A DNA stretch of 64,000 bases from G965215145 sp965215145 (GCA_965215145.1 OZ244038.1:3605752-3669751), one strand, 5' to 3'. Shown: positions 1 to 8,853, numbered from the stretch's first letter. Program-made: numbers and translations. Notes: generated from the letters alone by a model not told the origin.

Positions 1-2
1 TC

Positions 3-2006
3 GCCGACGGCGAGGTCGTCGTGGACGGCACGCGCGACCTCGCGTTCAACCTCCGCACCGAGGGGCTCTCGGACGAGGAGGGGCCGGGCAACCAGATCCG
101 CCTCGAGAGCCTCGGCCTGAACGTGGACGGCGAGCGGTGGGAGCTGCTCCAGCCGGCGCGGATCACGCTGGCCGAGGGCCGGGTGCGGGTCCGCAACTTC
201 CTCCTCTTCTCCGACGACCAGCAGATCGCCGCCGACGGCGTAATCGACCTCGACGGCGAGCAGAGCTTCGTGCTGACCGCCGAGGGCGTCCGCCTCGACC
301 CCTTCACCGACCTCGTCGGCTACGACGGCGTCGGCGGCGTGCTGACGACGAACCTCAGCCTCACCGGCCCCGCCGCCGAGCCCAACGTCGACGGCGACAT
401 CCGGATCGAGGACGTGACCAGCGGCGGCGAGACCGTCGGCGCGCTCGACCTCGACCTCGCCTACGACGACCGCCGGCTCACGCTCGCCATGCTGCTGGAG
501 CACGTCTCCGGGCAGGAGCTCACGGCCGAGGGCTCGCTCCCCATCGACCTCCGCCTCGCCACCGACAGCACCGCCGTCGGCGCCGCCGAGGCCGAGCCGT
601 CGGCCGACGTCGACCTCGTCGTCCGCGCCGACTCCTTCCCCGTCGCGTGGGCCGAGCCGTTCCTCCCGCCGGACCGGTTCACCGAGGTCGGCGGCGCGCT
701 GACGGTCGACGCCCGCGTGACCGGCACGCAGGGGGACCCCCAGCTCGGCGGGAGCCTCCGGCTGAGCGACGGCCGCCTCGGCCTCATCACCACCGGCACC
801 GTCTACCGCGACGCCACGTTCGTCCTCGACCTCGACGGCAACACGGCCCGGATCGCCGAGGCGCGCCTGAGCGACGGGGCCGGGGGGACGTTCGAGGCCG
901 ACGGCACCATCACCCTGCCGCAGCTCTCCGTCGGCGAGCTCGCCATCGCGATGACGATGGACGCCTTCCGCGCGATGGACACCCGGACCTACGACGAGCT
1001 CCGCCTCACGGCCACCCCCCTCGACGCGCTCACCTTCACCGGCACCCTCTCCGAGCCCGTCCTCACGGGCGCCGTCACCCTCGCCTCCGGCGACATCTAC
1101 CTGACGGACGAGCTCTCCGGGCCGGACCTCGCCGACATCGAGCTCTCCGAGGCCGAGGTCCAGCGCGTCGAGGCCACCTTCGGCGTCCGCATCACCGAGG
1201 CCGACACGGCGCAGTCGGCGTTCGTCGAGAGCCTCGACCTCGACCTCGCCGTGGACATCAGCCGGGGCGTGTGGCTGCGGAGCAACCAGAACCCGGCGTT
1301 CGACATCGAGTTCGCGGGGACGATCGACGTGGAGAAGGAGCCCGGCGGGGAGAACCAGCTCTTCGGCACCATCGACGTGACCCGCGGGCGCGTCGAGATC
1401 CCGACGGTGGGGCGCGCCTTCCGGATCGGCGACGAGGAGGGGACCTACGGGCGGCTCGTCTTCAACGGCCCCGTGCCGGAGACGGTGATCGACCTCCGCG
1501 CGGGGTTCGAGGCGCCGGCGCCGGGCGGGCAGGGCACCTCGGCGACCATCTACCTCGCCTTCCAGGGGCGCCTCGCCGAGAACCCCGAGCTCACGCTCAG
1601 CGCCAACCCCCCGATGGAGCAGGGGGACATCGCCTGCGTCCTCGCCTCCGGCCGCCCCTGCGGCGACATCAACCCAGACATCGCTGGGGACCTCCTCGTG
1701 AGCCAGCTCGGCGGGATCGTCGAGGGCCTCGCCTCGAGCGGGCTGGGGCTCGACGTGGTCGAGGTCGAGCAGCGGCCGACGGGGCAGATCGTCGTCACCT
1801 TCGGGACCTACCTCGGCGACCGGCTCTACGCCGCCGCGAGCCAGCCCGTGACGCAGGCCAACGCGACGGCGCCGGGCGCGCAGGACACCTCGCGGCTGCC
1901 GGAGATCACCATCGAATACGAGCTGCTCGACTGGCTCGGGCTCCGGCTCGAGCAGCAGAACGTCTACGGCCGCGGCGGCAGCCTCCTGTTCGAGTTCGAC
2001 TACTGA
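3..2006 (+). CDS. tamB: TamB-type translocation and assembly module protein, C-terminal part (5' end outside window)
   Basis: The reading frame is open from the first bases of the window, so the gene begins upstream; the GTG at 21 is only an internal codon. The visible 667 residues are long runs of short beta-strand repeats rich in Asp/Gly/Leu, typical of the AsmA/TamB beta-helix. They end in the TamB C-terminal (DUF490) region from about residue 340, with 'TIDVTRGRVEIP' and a final aromatic 'LLFEFDY'. Family role: a periplasm-spanning protein anchored in the inner membrane that helps insert outer-membrane proteins and move phospholipids. The neighbouring mla operon fits an envelope-maintenance locus. 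Family call is firm; substrate is unknown. Confidence 0.85.
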   Translation, partial: ADGEVVVDGTRDLAFNLRTEGLSDEEGPGNQIRLESLGLNVDGERWELLQPARITLAEGRVRVRNFLLFSDDQQIAADGVIDLDGEQSFVLTAEGVRLDPFTDLVGYDGVGGVLTTNLSLTGPAAEPNVDGDIRIEDVTSGGETVGALDLDLAYDDRRLTLAMLLEHVSGQELTAEGSLPIDLRLATDSTAVGAAEAEPSADVDLVVRADSFPVAWAEPFLPPDRFTEVGGALTVDARVTGTQGDPQLGGSLRLSDGRLGLITTGTVYRDATFVLDLDGNTARIAEARLSDGAGGTFEADGTITLPQLSVGELAIAMTMDAFRAMDTRTYDELRLTATPLDALTFTGTLSEPVLTGAVTLASGDIYLTDELSGPDLADIELSEAEVQRVEATFGVRITEADTAQSAFVESLDLDLAVDISRGVWLRSNQNPAFDIEFAGTIDVEKEPGGENQLFGTIDVTRGRVEIPTVGRAFRIGDEEGTYGRLVFNGPVPETVIDLRAGFEAPAPGGQGTSATIYLAFQGRLAENPELTLSANPPMEQGDIACVLASGRPCGDINPDIAGDLLVSQLGGIVEGLASSGLGLDVVEVEQRPTGQIVVTFGTYLGDRLYAAASQPVTQANATAPGAQDTSRLPEITIEYELLDWLGLRLEQQNVYGRGGSLLFEFDY

Positions 2007-2007
2007 C

Positions 2008-2029
2008 CCAGCCCGACGAGTCGGGCTGG
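2008..2029 (+). terminator. Hairpin after tamB
   Basis: A perfect 9-bp stem (CCAGCCCGA / TCGGGCTGG) with a CGAG loop begins two bases after the tamB stop. There is no U-tract, so it is a terminator-like hairpin rather than a canonical intrinsic terminator. Confidence 0.45.
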
Positions 2030-2066
2030 CGGCCTGCACGGAGCCGGCCACCTCTGGCGTTCGGCG

Positions 2067-2076
2067 TATACTTTCG
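2067..2076 (+). promoter_or_regulatory. Putative -7 element for the mla operon
   Basis: TATACTTTCG lies 22 bp before the mlaE ATG. It resembles the Bacteroidota/Rhodothermota -7 box (TAnnTTTG), and similar boxes precede several other genes here (4232, 6781, 41724, 29954). No clear -33 TTTG is seen. Confidence 0.45.
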
Positions 2077-2097
2077 CCCCCGCTGCCCCGCCTGCCG

Positions 2098-3222
2098 ATG
2101 CCCGACGCCCCGCTCGACCCGCCGCCGCGCCGGAACGAGCCGTTCCCCCGGCCCGTGGACGACCCCGGCCCGGAGGAGCTCCCCCACCCCGGCCCCGACC
2201 CGGCCGCCGACACGCCGGGCACCGACGCTGCGGACGCCCCGGAGGGCGGGGGGATGCTCGCCGGCCGCCGCCGCCACGTCAGCGACGCTCCGGACCGCGC
2301 CGTGGCGCGCGTCACCGCCGTCGAGCCCGGCGCCGAGGGCCGCTCCTTCGCCGAGCGCCGGGCGACGGTACGCAAGGCGAAGGTCGAGGAGAAGATCCTC
2401 CGTGAGAAGAGCCTCGCCGAGCGGGCCGTCGAGCGGTTCCGCCACTCGCAGAGCGTGCTCTACGCCTTCCTCGACGAGGCCGGCCGGCTGTTCGCCTTCA
2501 CCGGGCAGTTCTTCGCGCGCTTCTGGCGGCGGCCGTTCGAGTTCCGGGAGCTCCTGAACCAGATGGACGAGGCCGGCTCGAAGAGCTTCCTGCTCGCCGG
2601 CGTGACGGGCCTCGCCATCGGCGTCGTGCTCGCGATGCAGAGCCGGGGGACACTCGCCCGCTTCGGCGCCGAGGCGTTCCTCCCGAGCATGCTCGCGCTC
2701 TCGGTGTTCAAGGAGATCGGCCCCGTCCTCACCAGCCTCGTGCTGGCCGGGCGGCTCGGCGCCGGGTTCGCCGCCGAGCTCGGCTCGATGAAGGTCACCG
2801 AGCAGATCGACGCGATGGAGGCCGCCGCGCTCAAGCCGTTCCACTACCTCGTCGTCACCCGCGTGCTCGCCTGCGTCATCATGTTCCCCCTGATGACGAT
2901 CCTCGTGGACTTCCTCGCGATGAGCGGGGGGTTCATGGAGAGCAGCCTCTCCTCGAACATGGACTGGCGCGTCTTCATCGACACCGCCTTCTCCTCGATG
3001 CGCTTCGTGGACATCGTCGTCGACACGCTGAAGACGAGCATCTTCGGGTTCATCGTCGGGATCGTCGCGTGCTTCCTCGGCTACACCGTCCGCGGCGGCA
3101 CCCGCGAGGTCGGGCAGAGCGCGATGCAGGCCGTCGTGCTGTCGAGCCTGCTGATCCTCATCGCCGACGTCATCGTCGTCCGGATCTCGCTGATGATCTT
3201 CGGCGACATCTCCGGCGGGTGA
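2098..3222 (+). CDS. mlaE: MlaE-family ABC transporter permease
   Basis: The 374-residue product has a Pro/Ala-rich, then charged, extension of about 115 residues before the MlaE permease domain, so it is longer than the usual ~260. The domain carries the family hallmark around 'FKEIGPVLTSLVLAGRLG' and 'AELGSMKVTEQIDAM', followed by several membrane helices. Family role: inner-membrane permease of the Mla/MCE phospholipid transporter, pairing with MlaF ATPase and MlaD. The ATG at 2098 follows a -7-like box. The extension may be a lineage feature, or translation may begin at an internal Met (for example the Met of 'MLAGRRRH'). mlaF starts 84 bp downstream. Confidence 0.9.
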   Translation: MPDAPLDPPPRRNEPFPRPVDDPGPEELPHPGPDPAADTPGTDAADAPEGGGMLAGRRRHVSDAPDRAVARVTAVEPGAEGRSFAERRATVRKAKVEEKILREKSLAERAVERFRHSQSVLYAFLDEAGRLFAFTGQFFARFWRRPFEFRELLNQMDEAGSKSFLLAGVTGLAIGVVLAMQSRGTLARFGAEAFLPSMLALSVFKEIGPVLTSLVLAGRLGAGFAAELGSMKVTEQIDAMEAAALKPFHYLVVTRVLACVIMFPLMTILVDFLAMSGGFMESSLSSNMDWRVFIDTAFSSMRFVDIVVDTLKTSIFGFIVGIVACFLGYTVRGGTREVGQSAMQAVVLSSLLILIADVIVVRISLMIFGDISGG

Positions 3223-3225
3223 TTC

Positions 3226-3306
3226 TGGAGGATGGAAGATCGAGGATGGAGGAGAGCGGCTCCATCTTCTATCCTCTACCCTCCTTCCACCGCCATAGCA
3301 TCGCCC
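3226..3306 (+). repeat. Purine-word/pyrimidine-word imperfect hairpin upstream of mlaF
   Basis: A purine-rich stretch of near-repeated words (GGAGGATGGAAGATCGAGG...) is followed by its approximate complement (CCATCTTCTATCCTCTACCC). It fills the 5' leader of mlaF and contains an in-frame ATG at 3232 that is probably not the real start. Similar word-hairpins sit before other genes (near 4127, 60291, 62768). Confidence 0.5.
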
Positions 3307-4125
3307 ATGCTCGAACCCTCTCAGACCAGCAGGACCGCCGAGCCCATCACCGGCGGCTCCGAGCCGCCGCCGGAGGACGTGATGATCCAGATCCGCGGGC
3401 TCCACAAGGGGTTCGGGCAGAAGGAGGTCCTCCGCGGCATCTCGCTGACGGTGCCGCGCGGGTCGAGCGCCGTCGTGCTCGGCGGCTCCGGCACCGGCAA
3501 GAGCGTGCTGATCCGCCACCTCGTCGGGCTGCTCCAGCCGGACCGCGGGGAGGTCTGGGTCGACGGCGAGCGCGTGGATCTCATGGACGGCGACGACCTC
3601 GACCGGCAGCGGCTCAAGATCGGCTACCTCTTCCAGGGCGGCGCCCTCTTCGACTCGATGACCGTCGAGGAGAACTTCCGGTTCTACCTCGACCGCCACA
3701 CGAAGCGCTCGAAGGGGGAGAAGGCCGACCTGATCCGGGAGCTGCTGGAGGAGGTGAACCTCCCGCAGACGCTCTCGCAGTACCCGGCCGAGCTCTCCGG
3801 CGGGCAGAAGAAGCGGGTCGCCCTGGCGCGCGCGATGATCCTCCAGCCCGACATCATCCTCTACGACGAGCCCACCACCGGGCTCGACCCCGTCAGCGTC
3901 CGCGTCGTCTCGGACCTCATCGTGAAGCTCCGCGACACGCGCGGCATCACGAGCGTCGCCATCACCCACGACCTCCTCTGCGCCGAGATCATCACGGACG
4001 AGGCCCACTTCATCGCCGAGGGCCGGTTCCTGATGAGCGGCTCGCTCGACGAGCTCAAGCACTCCGACAACCCCACGATGGCGGAGTTCTTCTACGGCAC
4101 CGACGCCTACACGCCAACGGCGTAG
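3307..4125 (+). CDS. mlaF: MlaF-family ABC transporter ATP-binding protein
   Basis: This 272-residue ATPase has Walker A GGSGTGKS at about residues 59-66, the signature LSGGQKKR, Walker B ending in DEPTTGLD, and a following H-loop 'AITHDL'. It energises the MlaE permease. An in-frame ATG at 3232 would add 25 residues, but those come from the low-complexity hairpin leader, so I chose the ATG at 3307. It sits between mlaE and mlaD in a three-gene MCE operon, and all three are needed for a working transporter. Confidence 0.92.
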   Translation: MLEPSQTSRTAEPITGGSEPPPEDVMIQIRGLHKGFGQKEVLRGISLTVPRGSSAVVLGGSGTGKSVLIRHLVGLLQPDRGEVWVDGERVDLMDGDDLDRQRLKIGYLFQGGALFDSMTVEENFRFYLDRHTKRSKGEKADLIRELLEEVNLPQTLSQYPAELSGGQKKRVALARAMILQPDIILYDEPTTGLDPVSVRVVSDLIVKLRDTRGITSVAITHDLLCAEIITDEAHFIAEGRFLMSGSLDELKHSDNPTMAEFFYGTDAYTPTA

Positions 4126-4126
4126 T

Positions 4127-4216
4127 GAGTCGTGGGTTGTGAGTCGTGGGTGGGCATCAGGTGCTCCCTCCACCATCCTGCGCTCCCTTACGCAATACGC
4201 ACTGCGCAATACGTCG
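4127..4216 (+). repeat. Dispersed repeat words between mlaF and mlaD
   Basis: The text runs GAGTCGTGGGTTGTGAGTCG and later ACGCAATACGCACTGCGCA. The GAGTCGTGAGT words recur near 62770, and the TTGCGTAGTGCGTAGGGG words recur near 49070 and 8825. The function is unknown; they look like debris of palindromic intergenic repeats. Confidence 0.45.
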
Positions 4217-4231
4217 GCGTCGCCGGCCCGT

Positions 4232-4240
4232 TATACTTCC
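4232..4240 (+). promoter_or_regulatory. Putative -7 element for mlaD
   Basis: TATACTTCC lies 22 bp upstream of the mlaD ATG, the same spacing as the box before mlaE, suggesting a second promoter inside the operon. Confidence 0.4.
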
Positions 4241-4262
4241 AGTCCGCCCTCCCCCTCCCGCC

Positions 4263-5405
4263 ATGAGTAAGCAAGCCCGGCTCGGCCTCATCGTCCTCGG
4301 CGGCCTCGTCGCCTTCATGACCGCCCTGTTCGTCCTGGCGAACCGGACGTTCCTCCTCTCCGACACGTACCGCCTGCAGTCCGAGTTCAACGACGTCGGC
4401 GGGCTGATCTCCGGGGCGCCCGTGCAGTACCAGGGCGTCCGCGTCGGCCGCGTGGAGTACGTCGAGCTGCCGGACGTGCCCGGCGGGCCGATCACGGTGG
4501 GGATGGCGCTCCAGACCGACGCGCGCCCCCTCGTCCGTGAGGACAGCCGCGCGGTGATCCAGGCCGACGGCCTCGTCGGCAACATGATGGTCGTGCTCAC
4601 CGGCGGGAGCCGGACGCGCTCCATCGTCGAGGAGGGCGGGACGGTCCCCGGCGTGGACCCCTTCAACTTCACCGCCGTCACCGACCGGCTGTTCGAGTCC
4701 GTCGCCCGAGTCGACACCCTCACGGTGGGCTTCGCGGCGATCATGGCCGACGTCCGCGCCGGCCGCGGCACGCTCGGCTCGTTCCTCTACGACGACCGGC
4801 TCTACGAGGAGACGGTCCTGACGACGCAGGAGACCCGCGCCACGCTGCAGCGCCTCGGCAACCAGGCCGACGCCATCGTGGGCCTCGTCGGCGAGGCCTC
4901 GGAGAACCTCAACGACATCATCGAGAAGGTCAACACCGGCGACGGCACGCTCGCCCAGATCCTCAACGACGACGCGATCTACGAGGAGCTCCGCACGGCG
5001 ACGACCGCGTTCAGCGCCGCCGCCGCCGACATCGAGACGGTGACGGACCGGGCGGAGTACGCCGCCGGCTGGGCCGGGCTCGCCATGTTCCGCCTCGCCG
5101 AGAACATGGAGGCGCTGAAGGAGAACTGGTTCTTCAAGGGGTACTACGAGCAGCGCGGCTACCGCGAGCAGGCCGCCTTCGAGATCCGCGAGCAGGCGCT
5201 CTCGGAGACGTTCAAGGCGCTGGAGGACCGGGACCGCGAGCTGTACGAGCGCGAGCGGGAGGTCGAGGCGCGCGAGGCGGAGCTCGGCCTCGTGCCGGCC
5301 CTCGAGCCCGACGTGGCCCTGGAGCCCGATGCGGACCCCGAGCCGGCGGAGCGGAACACGTCAGACGCCGATGGAGAGGACACGGAGGCCGGCGGCTCGG
5401 AGTAG
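4263..5405 (+). CDS. mlaD: MlaD-type MCE domain protein
   Basis: The ATG at 4263 gives 380 residues; an upstream in-frame start at 4146 would translate intergenic repeat and is rejected. Residues 7-27 form a single N-terminal membrane anchor. A single MCE domain follows (about 36-115, with 'FNDVGGLISGAPVQYQGVRV'), then a long helical region and an acidic, Glu/Asp/Pro-rich tail. Family role: the periplasmic lipid-binding subunit, which forms a ring on MlaE and carries lipid between membranes. It completes the mlaE-mlaF-mlaD set. Confidence 0.9.
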   Translation: MSKQARLGLIVLGGLVAFMTALFVLANRTFLLSDTYRLQSEFNDVGGLISGAPVQYQGVRVGRVEYVELPDVPGGPITVGMALQTDARPLVREDSRAVIQADGLVGNMMVVLTGGSRTRSIVEEGGTVPGVDPFNFTAVTDRLFESVARVDTLTVGFAAIMADVRAGRGTLGSFLYDDRLYEETVLTTQETRATLQRLGNQADAIVGLVGEASENLNDIIEKVNTGDGTLAQILNDDAIYEELRTATTAFSAAAADIETVTDRAEYAAGWAGLAMFRLAENMEALKENWFFKGYYEQRGYREQAAFEIREQALSETFKALEDRDRELYEREREVEAREAELGLVPALEPDVALEPDADPEPAERNTSDADGEDTEAGGSE

Positions 5406-5462
5406 CAGCAACCGCCGGTCGCCCTCGGGGTTGTAGGGGCGCCCCCTCCCCACCCCCCTCCC

Positions 5463-6758
5463 ATGCCCCCTCCTCCCGAGCCGGAGCCCATCGCGCCGAC
5501 GCGCACGCTGGTCTTCCAGGCCGTGCTGCTGGTCGGCGGCCTCCTCGCGCTGACGGCGCTGACGGTCGGGCTCGGGGTGGTGCACGCGCCGCTGGTGCTG
5601 GGGGCCGTCGGCGGCGTGCTGCTGTGGCCGCTGCGGGCGCACCGCCCGGTGCGGGCGCTGCTGGCGGCCGGGGGGCTCGTGCTGCTGTGGTGGTTCGCGG
5701 TGACCCTCGGCGGCGTGCTGGCGCCGTTCCTCGTGGTCTACATCCTCGCGTGGCTGTTCAACCCGGCCGTTGAGGCGGCGGCGCGGCGGTGGCGCGTGCC
5801 GCGCTGGGTGTCGTCGCTGGTGCTGACGCTGCTGGCGGTAGGCGCGCTGGTAGGCGTCCTCGTGTTCCTCGTCCCGAACGTGCTCGGGCGGATCGAGGCG
5901 CTGGCGACGGGGCTCCTCGAGAGCGTGGCGGACGTCGAGGCGTTCATCCTCGAGAGCCGGCTGGTGGGGTACCTCGAGGAGAACGGATTCACGACGCGGG
6001 CCGAGCTCGAGCGGCAGCTCGGCGAGGCGCTCCCGGAGGTCGGCGCCGTGGTGGAGCAGATCCCGCTCGCGCTCCAGGCCGTGTTCAACTCGGTCTCGAC
6101 GATCCTCGCGCTCGTCACCGTCCTCACGCTCATCCCCGTCCTCCTCTACTACACCCTCCGCGACTACCCCACCATCGAGCGCGCCATCATCGAGCTGTTC
6201 CCGACGGTGGGCGGGCGGCGGGCGTACCTCGGCCGGGCGGCGGGGATCGTGGGGTCGTACCTCCGGGGGCAGATCATCATCTCGGCCATCGCCGCCTTCA
6301 ACATCGGGCTGTTCCTGACGGTGCTCGGCGTGCCGTTCTCGCTGCTGATCGGGCTGCTGGCGGGGCTGTTCAACATGATCCCCAACGTCGGGGCCGTGCT
6401 GACGAACGTGGTGGGGGTGCTGATCGCGCTCGTGTTCGGGACGACGGTGGACGCCGTCGCGGTGCTGGGGGTGGTCGGCGCGCAGCAGCTCCTGGAGGGG
6501 GCCGTGCTGGCGCCGAACATCATGAGCCACCAGGTCGGGCTCCACCCGATCCTGATCATCCTGTCGCTCCTCGTCTTCGGCGCGGCGATGGGGCTGGTGG
6601 GCCTCCTGATCGCCGTGCCGGTGACGGCGCTGGCGGTGACGTTCTACCAGAGCTACCGGGAGGCGATGACGCTGGAGCTGACGGAGCTCGCCGCGCCCGC
6701 GGAGCCCGAGCCGCGGGCGCTCTCGGAGCCCGCGCCCGTGGACGTGACCCCGACGTGA
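5463..6758 (+). CDS. AI-2E/PerM family transporter
   Basis: The 431-residue membrane protein has about eight hydrophobic helices. The family-typical C-terminal block 'GLLAGLFNMIPNVGAVLTNV' is followed by the glycine-rich 'VFGAAMGLVGLLIAVPVTA' helix pair. The family includes TqsA/PerM-type permeases, and substrates range from autoinducer-2 to cations, so no specific substrate can be assigned. A partial GTAGGGGCG repeat lies just before the ATG. The gene stands alone between the mla operon and a small membrane protein. Confidence 0.85.
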   Translation: MPPPPEPEPIAPTRTLVFQAVLLVGGLLALTALTVGLGVVHAPLVLGAVGGVLLWPLRAHRPVRALLAAGGLVLLWWFAVTLGGVLAPFLVVYILAWLFNPAVEAAARRWRVPRWVSSLVLTLLAVGALVGVLVFLVPNVLGRIEALATGLLESVADVEAFILESRLVGYLEENGFTTRAELERQLGEALPEVGAVVEQIPLALQAVFNSVSTILALVTVLTLIPVLLYYTLRDYPTIERAIIELFPTVGGRRAYLGRAAGIVGSYLRGQIIISAIAAFNIGLFLTVLGVPFSLLIGLLAGLFNMIPNVGAVLTNVVGVLIALVFGTTVDAVAVLGVVGAQQLLEGAVLAPNIMSHQVGLHPILIILSLLVFGAAMGLVGLLIAVPVTALAVTFYQSYREAMTLELTELAAPAEPEPRALSEPAPVDVTPT

Positions 6759-6780
6759 CGGGGGGAACCCGCCCGTCCGC

Positions 6781-6788
6781 TATCTTCG
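6781..6788 (+). promoter_or_regulatory. Putative -7 element (TATCTTCG)
   Basis: TATCTTCG sits 23 bp upstream of the chosen GTG at 6812, matching the spacing seen for other genes in the window and supporting that start. Confidence 0.4.
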
Positions 6789-6811
6789 CCTCTCGCTCCG
6801 GCCCCGCCCCC

Positions 6812-7390
6812 GTGTCCGCGCCGTCCTTCTCCTGCACCGTCCCCCGCCGGTTTGACCCGACGCGCTCGGTGCTGGGCCACGCGCTCCGCCGGGGCGCCGC
6901 CGACGCGCGGCACGCCGAGGCGCGCTACCTCACGGCCGTCGTGCTGCTCGGCGCGGTGGGGATGCTGGCGGGGCAGTGGACGTGGCTCGCCTTCGTCCGC
7001 ACCCCCGACGCCGCGACGGCCTCGCTGTACTTCGCCGCGCAGGCGGCCGGGGTGCTGGGCTTCGCGCTGCTCGCGCTGTGGGGGTGGCGGCCTGCCCTGC
7101 ACGTGTCGCTGCGGCAGGGCGCGCTCCACGTCCGGCAGGGGGACGACGCGCTCGCCGTCGGCATCGGGGCCTTGGCCGACGCGCGCCGCGCCGACGCCGC
7201 CGAGGTCCACACCCACTGGCGCCTTTATGCCCGCACCCGCGCCTTCATAGGCCGCTCGGGCGAGGCCCTCGTCTTCCGCCTCCCCGACGGCGCGCCCGTC
7301 GTGCTCGCCCTGCCGACGGACGCGCTGGACGCGCTGGAAGCGGCGCTCGCGGAGGTGGCGGTGGAGGAGGCCGTCGGCATCGCGGCGTAG
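6812..7390 (+). CDS. Small membrane protein of unknown function
   Basis: The GTG at 6812 gives 192 residues. It has a soluble N-terminus, two hydrophobic helices (roughly residues 38-60 and 73-91), and a soluble C-terminal domain with alternating strands and a final helix ('DALDALEAALAEVAVEEAVG'). That topology resembles two-helix bacterial PH-domain-like proteins, but I cannot confirm the family. The start is supported by the TATCTTCG box and because longer versions would overlap the upstream transporter. No function is proposed. Confidence 0.65.
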   Translation: MSAPSFSCTVPRRFDPTRSVLGHALRRGAADARHAEARYLTAVVLLGAVGMLAGQWTWLAFVRTPDAATASLYFAAQAAGVLGFALLALWGWRPALHVSLRQGALHVRQGDDALAVGIGALADARRADAAEVHTHWRLYARTRAFIGRSGEALVFRLPDGAPVVLALPTDALDALEAALAEVAVEEAVGIAA

Positions 7391-7399
7391 CGGCCGGGG

Positions 7400-7612
7400 C
7401 TCGCCTGCGGGGAACACGTGGCACGTGTCGTCGGGCACGCCAGCGGCGTACCCCTATGTCCTCATGCCTGGCACGGCGGTAGCTCTGAGCCGGGCGCGAC
7501 ATGTCGCGCCCCTACGGGTGCCTATGGAGGACGCGACGCCAGCCCCTCCACCGGGCGACCACCCAGCGGAGCGACCTGCGCTCCGCTCACCCGTACGGGC
7601 GCCTCTAGGGTC
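7400..7612. repeat. Cluster of palindromic repeats before tgt
   Basis: Several hairpins are packed together: AACACGTGGCACGTGTCG near 7412, a clean copy of the GTAGGGGCG family on the minus strand (7492-7515, GGGCGCGAC...CGCGCCCCTAC), and AGCGGAGCGACCTGCGCTCC near 7565. No coding signal is seen in this 267-bp gap. Confidence 0.6.
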
Positions 7613-7614
7613 AG

Positions 7615-7623
7615 TAAATTTTG
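7615..7623 (+). promoter_or_regulatory. Putative -7 element for tgt (TAAATTTTG)
   Basis: An AT-rich TAAATTTTG lies 34 bp before the tgt ATG in otherwise GC-rich DNA and resembles the TAnnTTTG box. Confidence 0.4.
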
Positions 7624-7657
7624 CGGTTTTGCTTGTCCATCCCCCATCCCCCCTCCC

Positions 7658-8785
7658 ATGCCCTTCACCCTCCTCCACGAGGACGCCGCGACCGACGCCC
7701 GCCTCGGCCGGCTCGACACCGACCACGGGAGCGTCGAGACGCCGGTGTTCATGCCCGTCGGGACGGTGGGGAGCGTGAAGGCCGTCGAGCAGCGGGAGCT
7801 GGCCGAGGACGTGCGGGCGCAGATCATCCTCGGCAACACGTACCACCTCTACCTCCGCCCCGGCACCGAGGTGCTGGAGGCGGCCGGTGGGTTGCACCGC
7901 TTCATGGGCTGGGACGGGCCGATCCTCACGGACTCCGGCGGCTACCAGGTCTTTTCCCTCGCCGACCGGACGAAGATCACCGAGGAGGGCGCCCGCTTTC
8001 AGAGCCACCTCGACGGCTCGTACCACCTCTTCACCCCGGAGCACGTCGTGGACGTGCAGCGGAGCATCGGGAGCGACGTGCTGATGGTGCTGGACGAGTG
8101 CCCGCCGGGCGACACCGACGAGGCGGCGGCGCGGCGCTCGAACGCCCTCACCCTACGGTGGGCCGAGCGCGGGCGGCGGCGGTTCCTCGAAACCGAGCCG
8201 CGCTACGGGCACCGGCAGGCGCAGTTCGGGATCGTGCAGGGGGTGACGTACCCGGAGGTCCGCCGCCAGAGCGCGCGGACCCTCGTGGAGATCGGGTTCG
8301 AGGGGTACGCCATCGGCGGCCTCTCCGTCGGCGAGCCGGCGCCGGTGATGTACGAGACGGTCGAGGTCTGCACGGCCGTCCTCCCCAAGGAGCAGCCGCG
8401 CTACCTCATGGGCGTCGGCACGCCGGCCAACCTCGTTGAGAACGTCGCGCGGGGGGTCGACCTGTTCGACTGCGTGATGCCGACGCGGAACGGGCGCAAC
8501 GGGACGGTCTTCACGACGGAGGGCGTGCTGAACATCAAGAACGCGAAGTGGAAGCGTCACTTCGGCCCCGTAGACCCCGGCCTCGACACCTACGCGAGCG
8601 GGCACTCGCGGGCGTACCTCCGCCACCTCATCATCGCCGGCGAGGTGCTCGGCCTCCAACTCGCGAGCCTGCAGAACCTCGCGCTCTACACCTGGCTCAT
8701 GCGCGAGATGCGCTCGGCCATCCGCGAGGGCCGCTTCGCCGCGTGGCGCGCCGAGACCCTGCCCCGGCTCGACCGCCGGATCTGA
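7658..8785 (+). CDS. tgt: tRNA-guanine(34) transglycosylase lacking the usual zinc site
   Basis: The 375-residue enzyme exchanges G34 for a queuine precursor in GUN-anticodon tRNAs. Motif 'TDSGGYQ' carries the acid/base Asp92, and 'VDLFDCVMPTRNGR' carries the nucleophile Asp271. In well-studied bacterial enzymes a C-x-C-x2-C motif and a later His bind zinc. Here the aligned segment reads 'VDPGLDTYASGHSRAYL' (about 305-321) with no cysteine, and the His position in 'LQNLALY' is Gln339. The ATG at 7658 was chosen because the upstream extension is repeat-derived. The fold and RNA-binding residues otherwise look intact. Confidence 0.92.
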   Translation: MPFTLLHEDAATDARLGRLDTDHGSVETPVFMPVGTVGSVKAVEQRELAEDVRAQIILGNTYHLYLRPGTEVLEAAGGLHRFMGWDGPILTDSGGYQVFSLADRTKITEEGARFQSHLDGSYHLFTPEHVVDVQRSIGSDVLMVLDECPPGDTDEAAARRSNALTLRWAERGRRRFLETEPRYGHRQAQFGIVQGVTYPEVRRQSARTLVEIGFEGYAIGGLSVGEPAPVMYETVEVCTAVLPKEQPRYLMGVGTPANLVENVARGVDLFDCVMPTRNGRNGTVFTTEGVLNIKNAKWKRHFGPVDPGLDTYASGHSRAYLRHLIIAGEVLGLQLASLQNLALYTWLMREMRSAIREGRFAAWRAETLPRLDRRI

Positions 8786-8827
8786 GGCCGGGCCTAATAC
8801 CGCCTCTCCGGATTGGTGGCGCATTGC

Positions 8828-8853
8828 GTAGGGGCGGACCCACGTGTCCGCCC
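8828..8853. repeat. GTAGGGGCG-family palindrome
   Basis: GTAGGGGCGGAC, a short loop, then GTCCGCCC. It sits in the 176-bp convergent gap between tgt and the minus-strand secreted-protein gene; no gene is seen in the gap. Confidence 0.6.

Noticed and set aside
3232..3306. Upstream start for mlaF at 3232
   Set aside because: The added 25 residues derive from a low-complexity hairpin and have no family counterpart.
1906..4209. A 767-codon antisense ORF over the mla genes, and similar long antisense frames at 13622-15916, 25895-27919, 41934-44054 and 45136-47418
   Set aside because: They mirror well-supported genes, have extreme Arg/Ala/Gly/Glu composition from high GC, and show no motifs.
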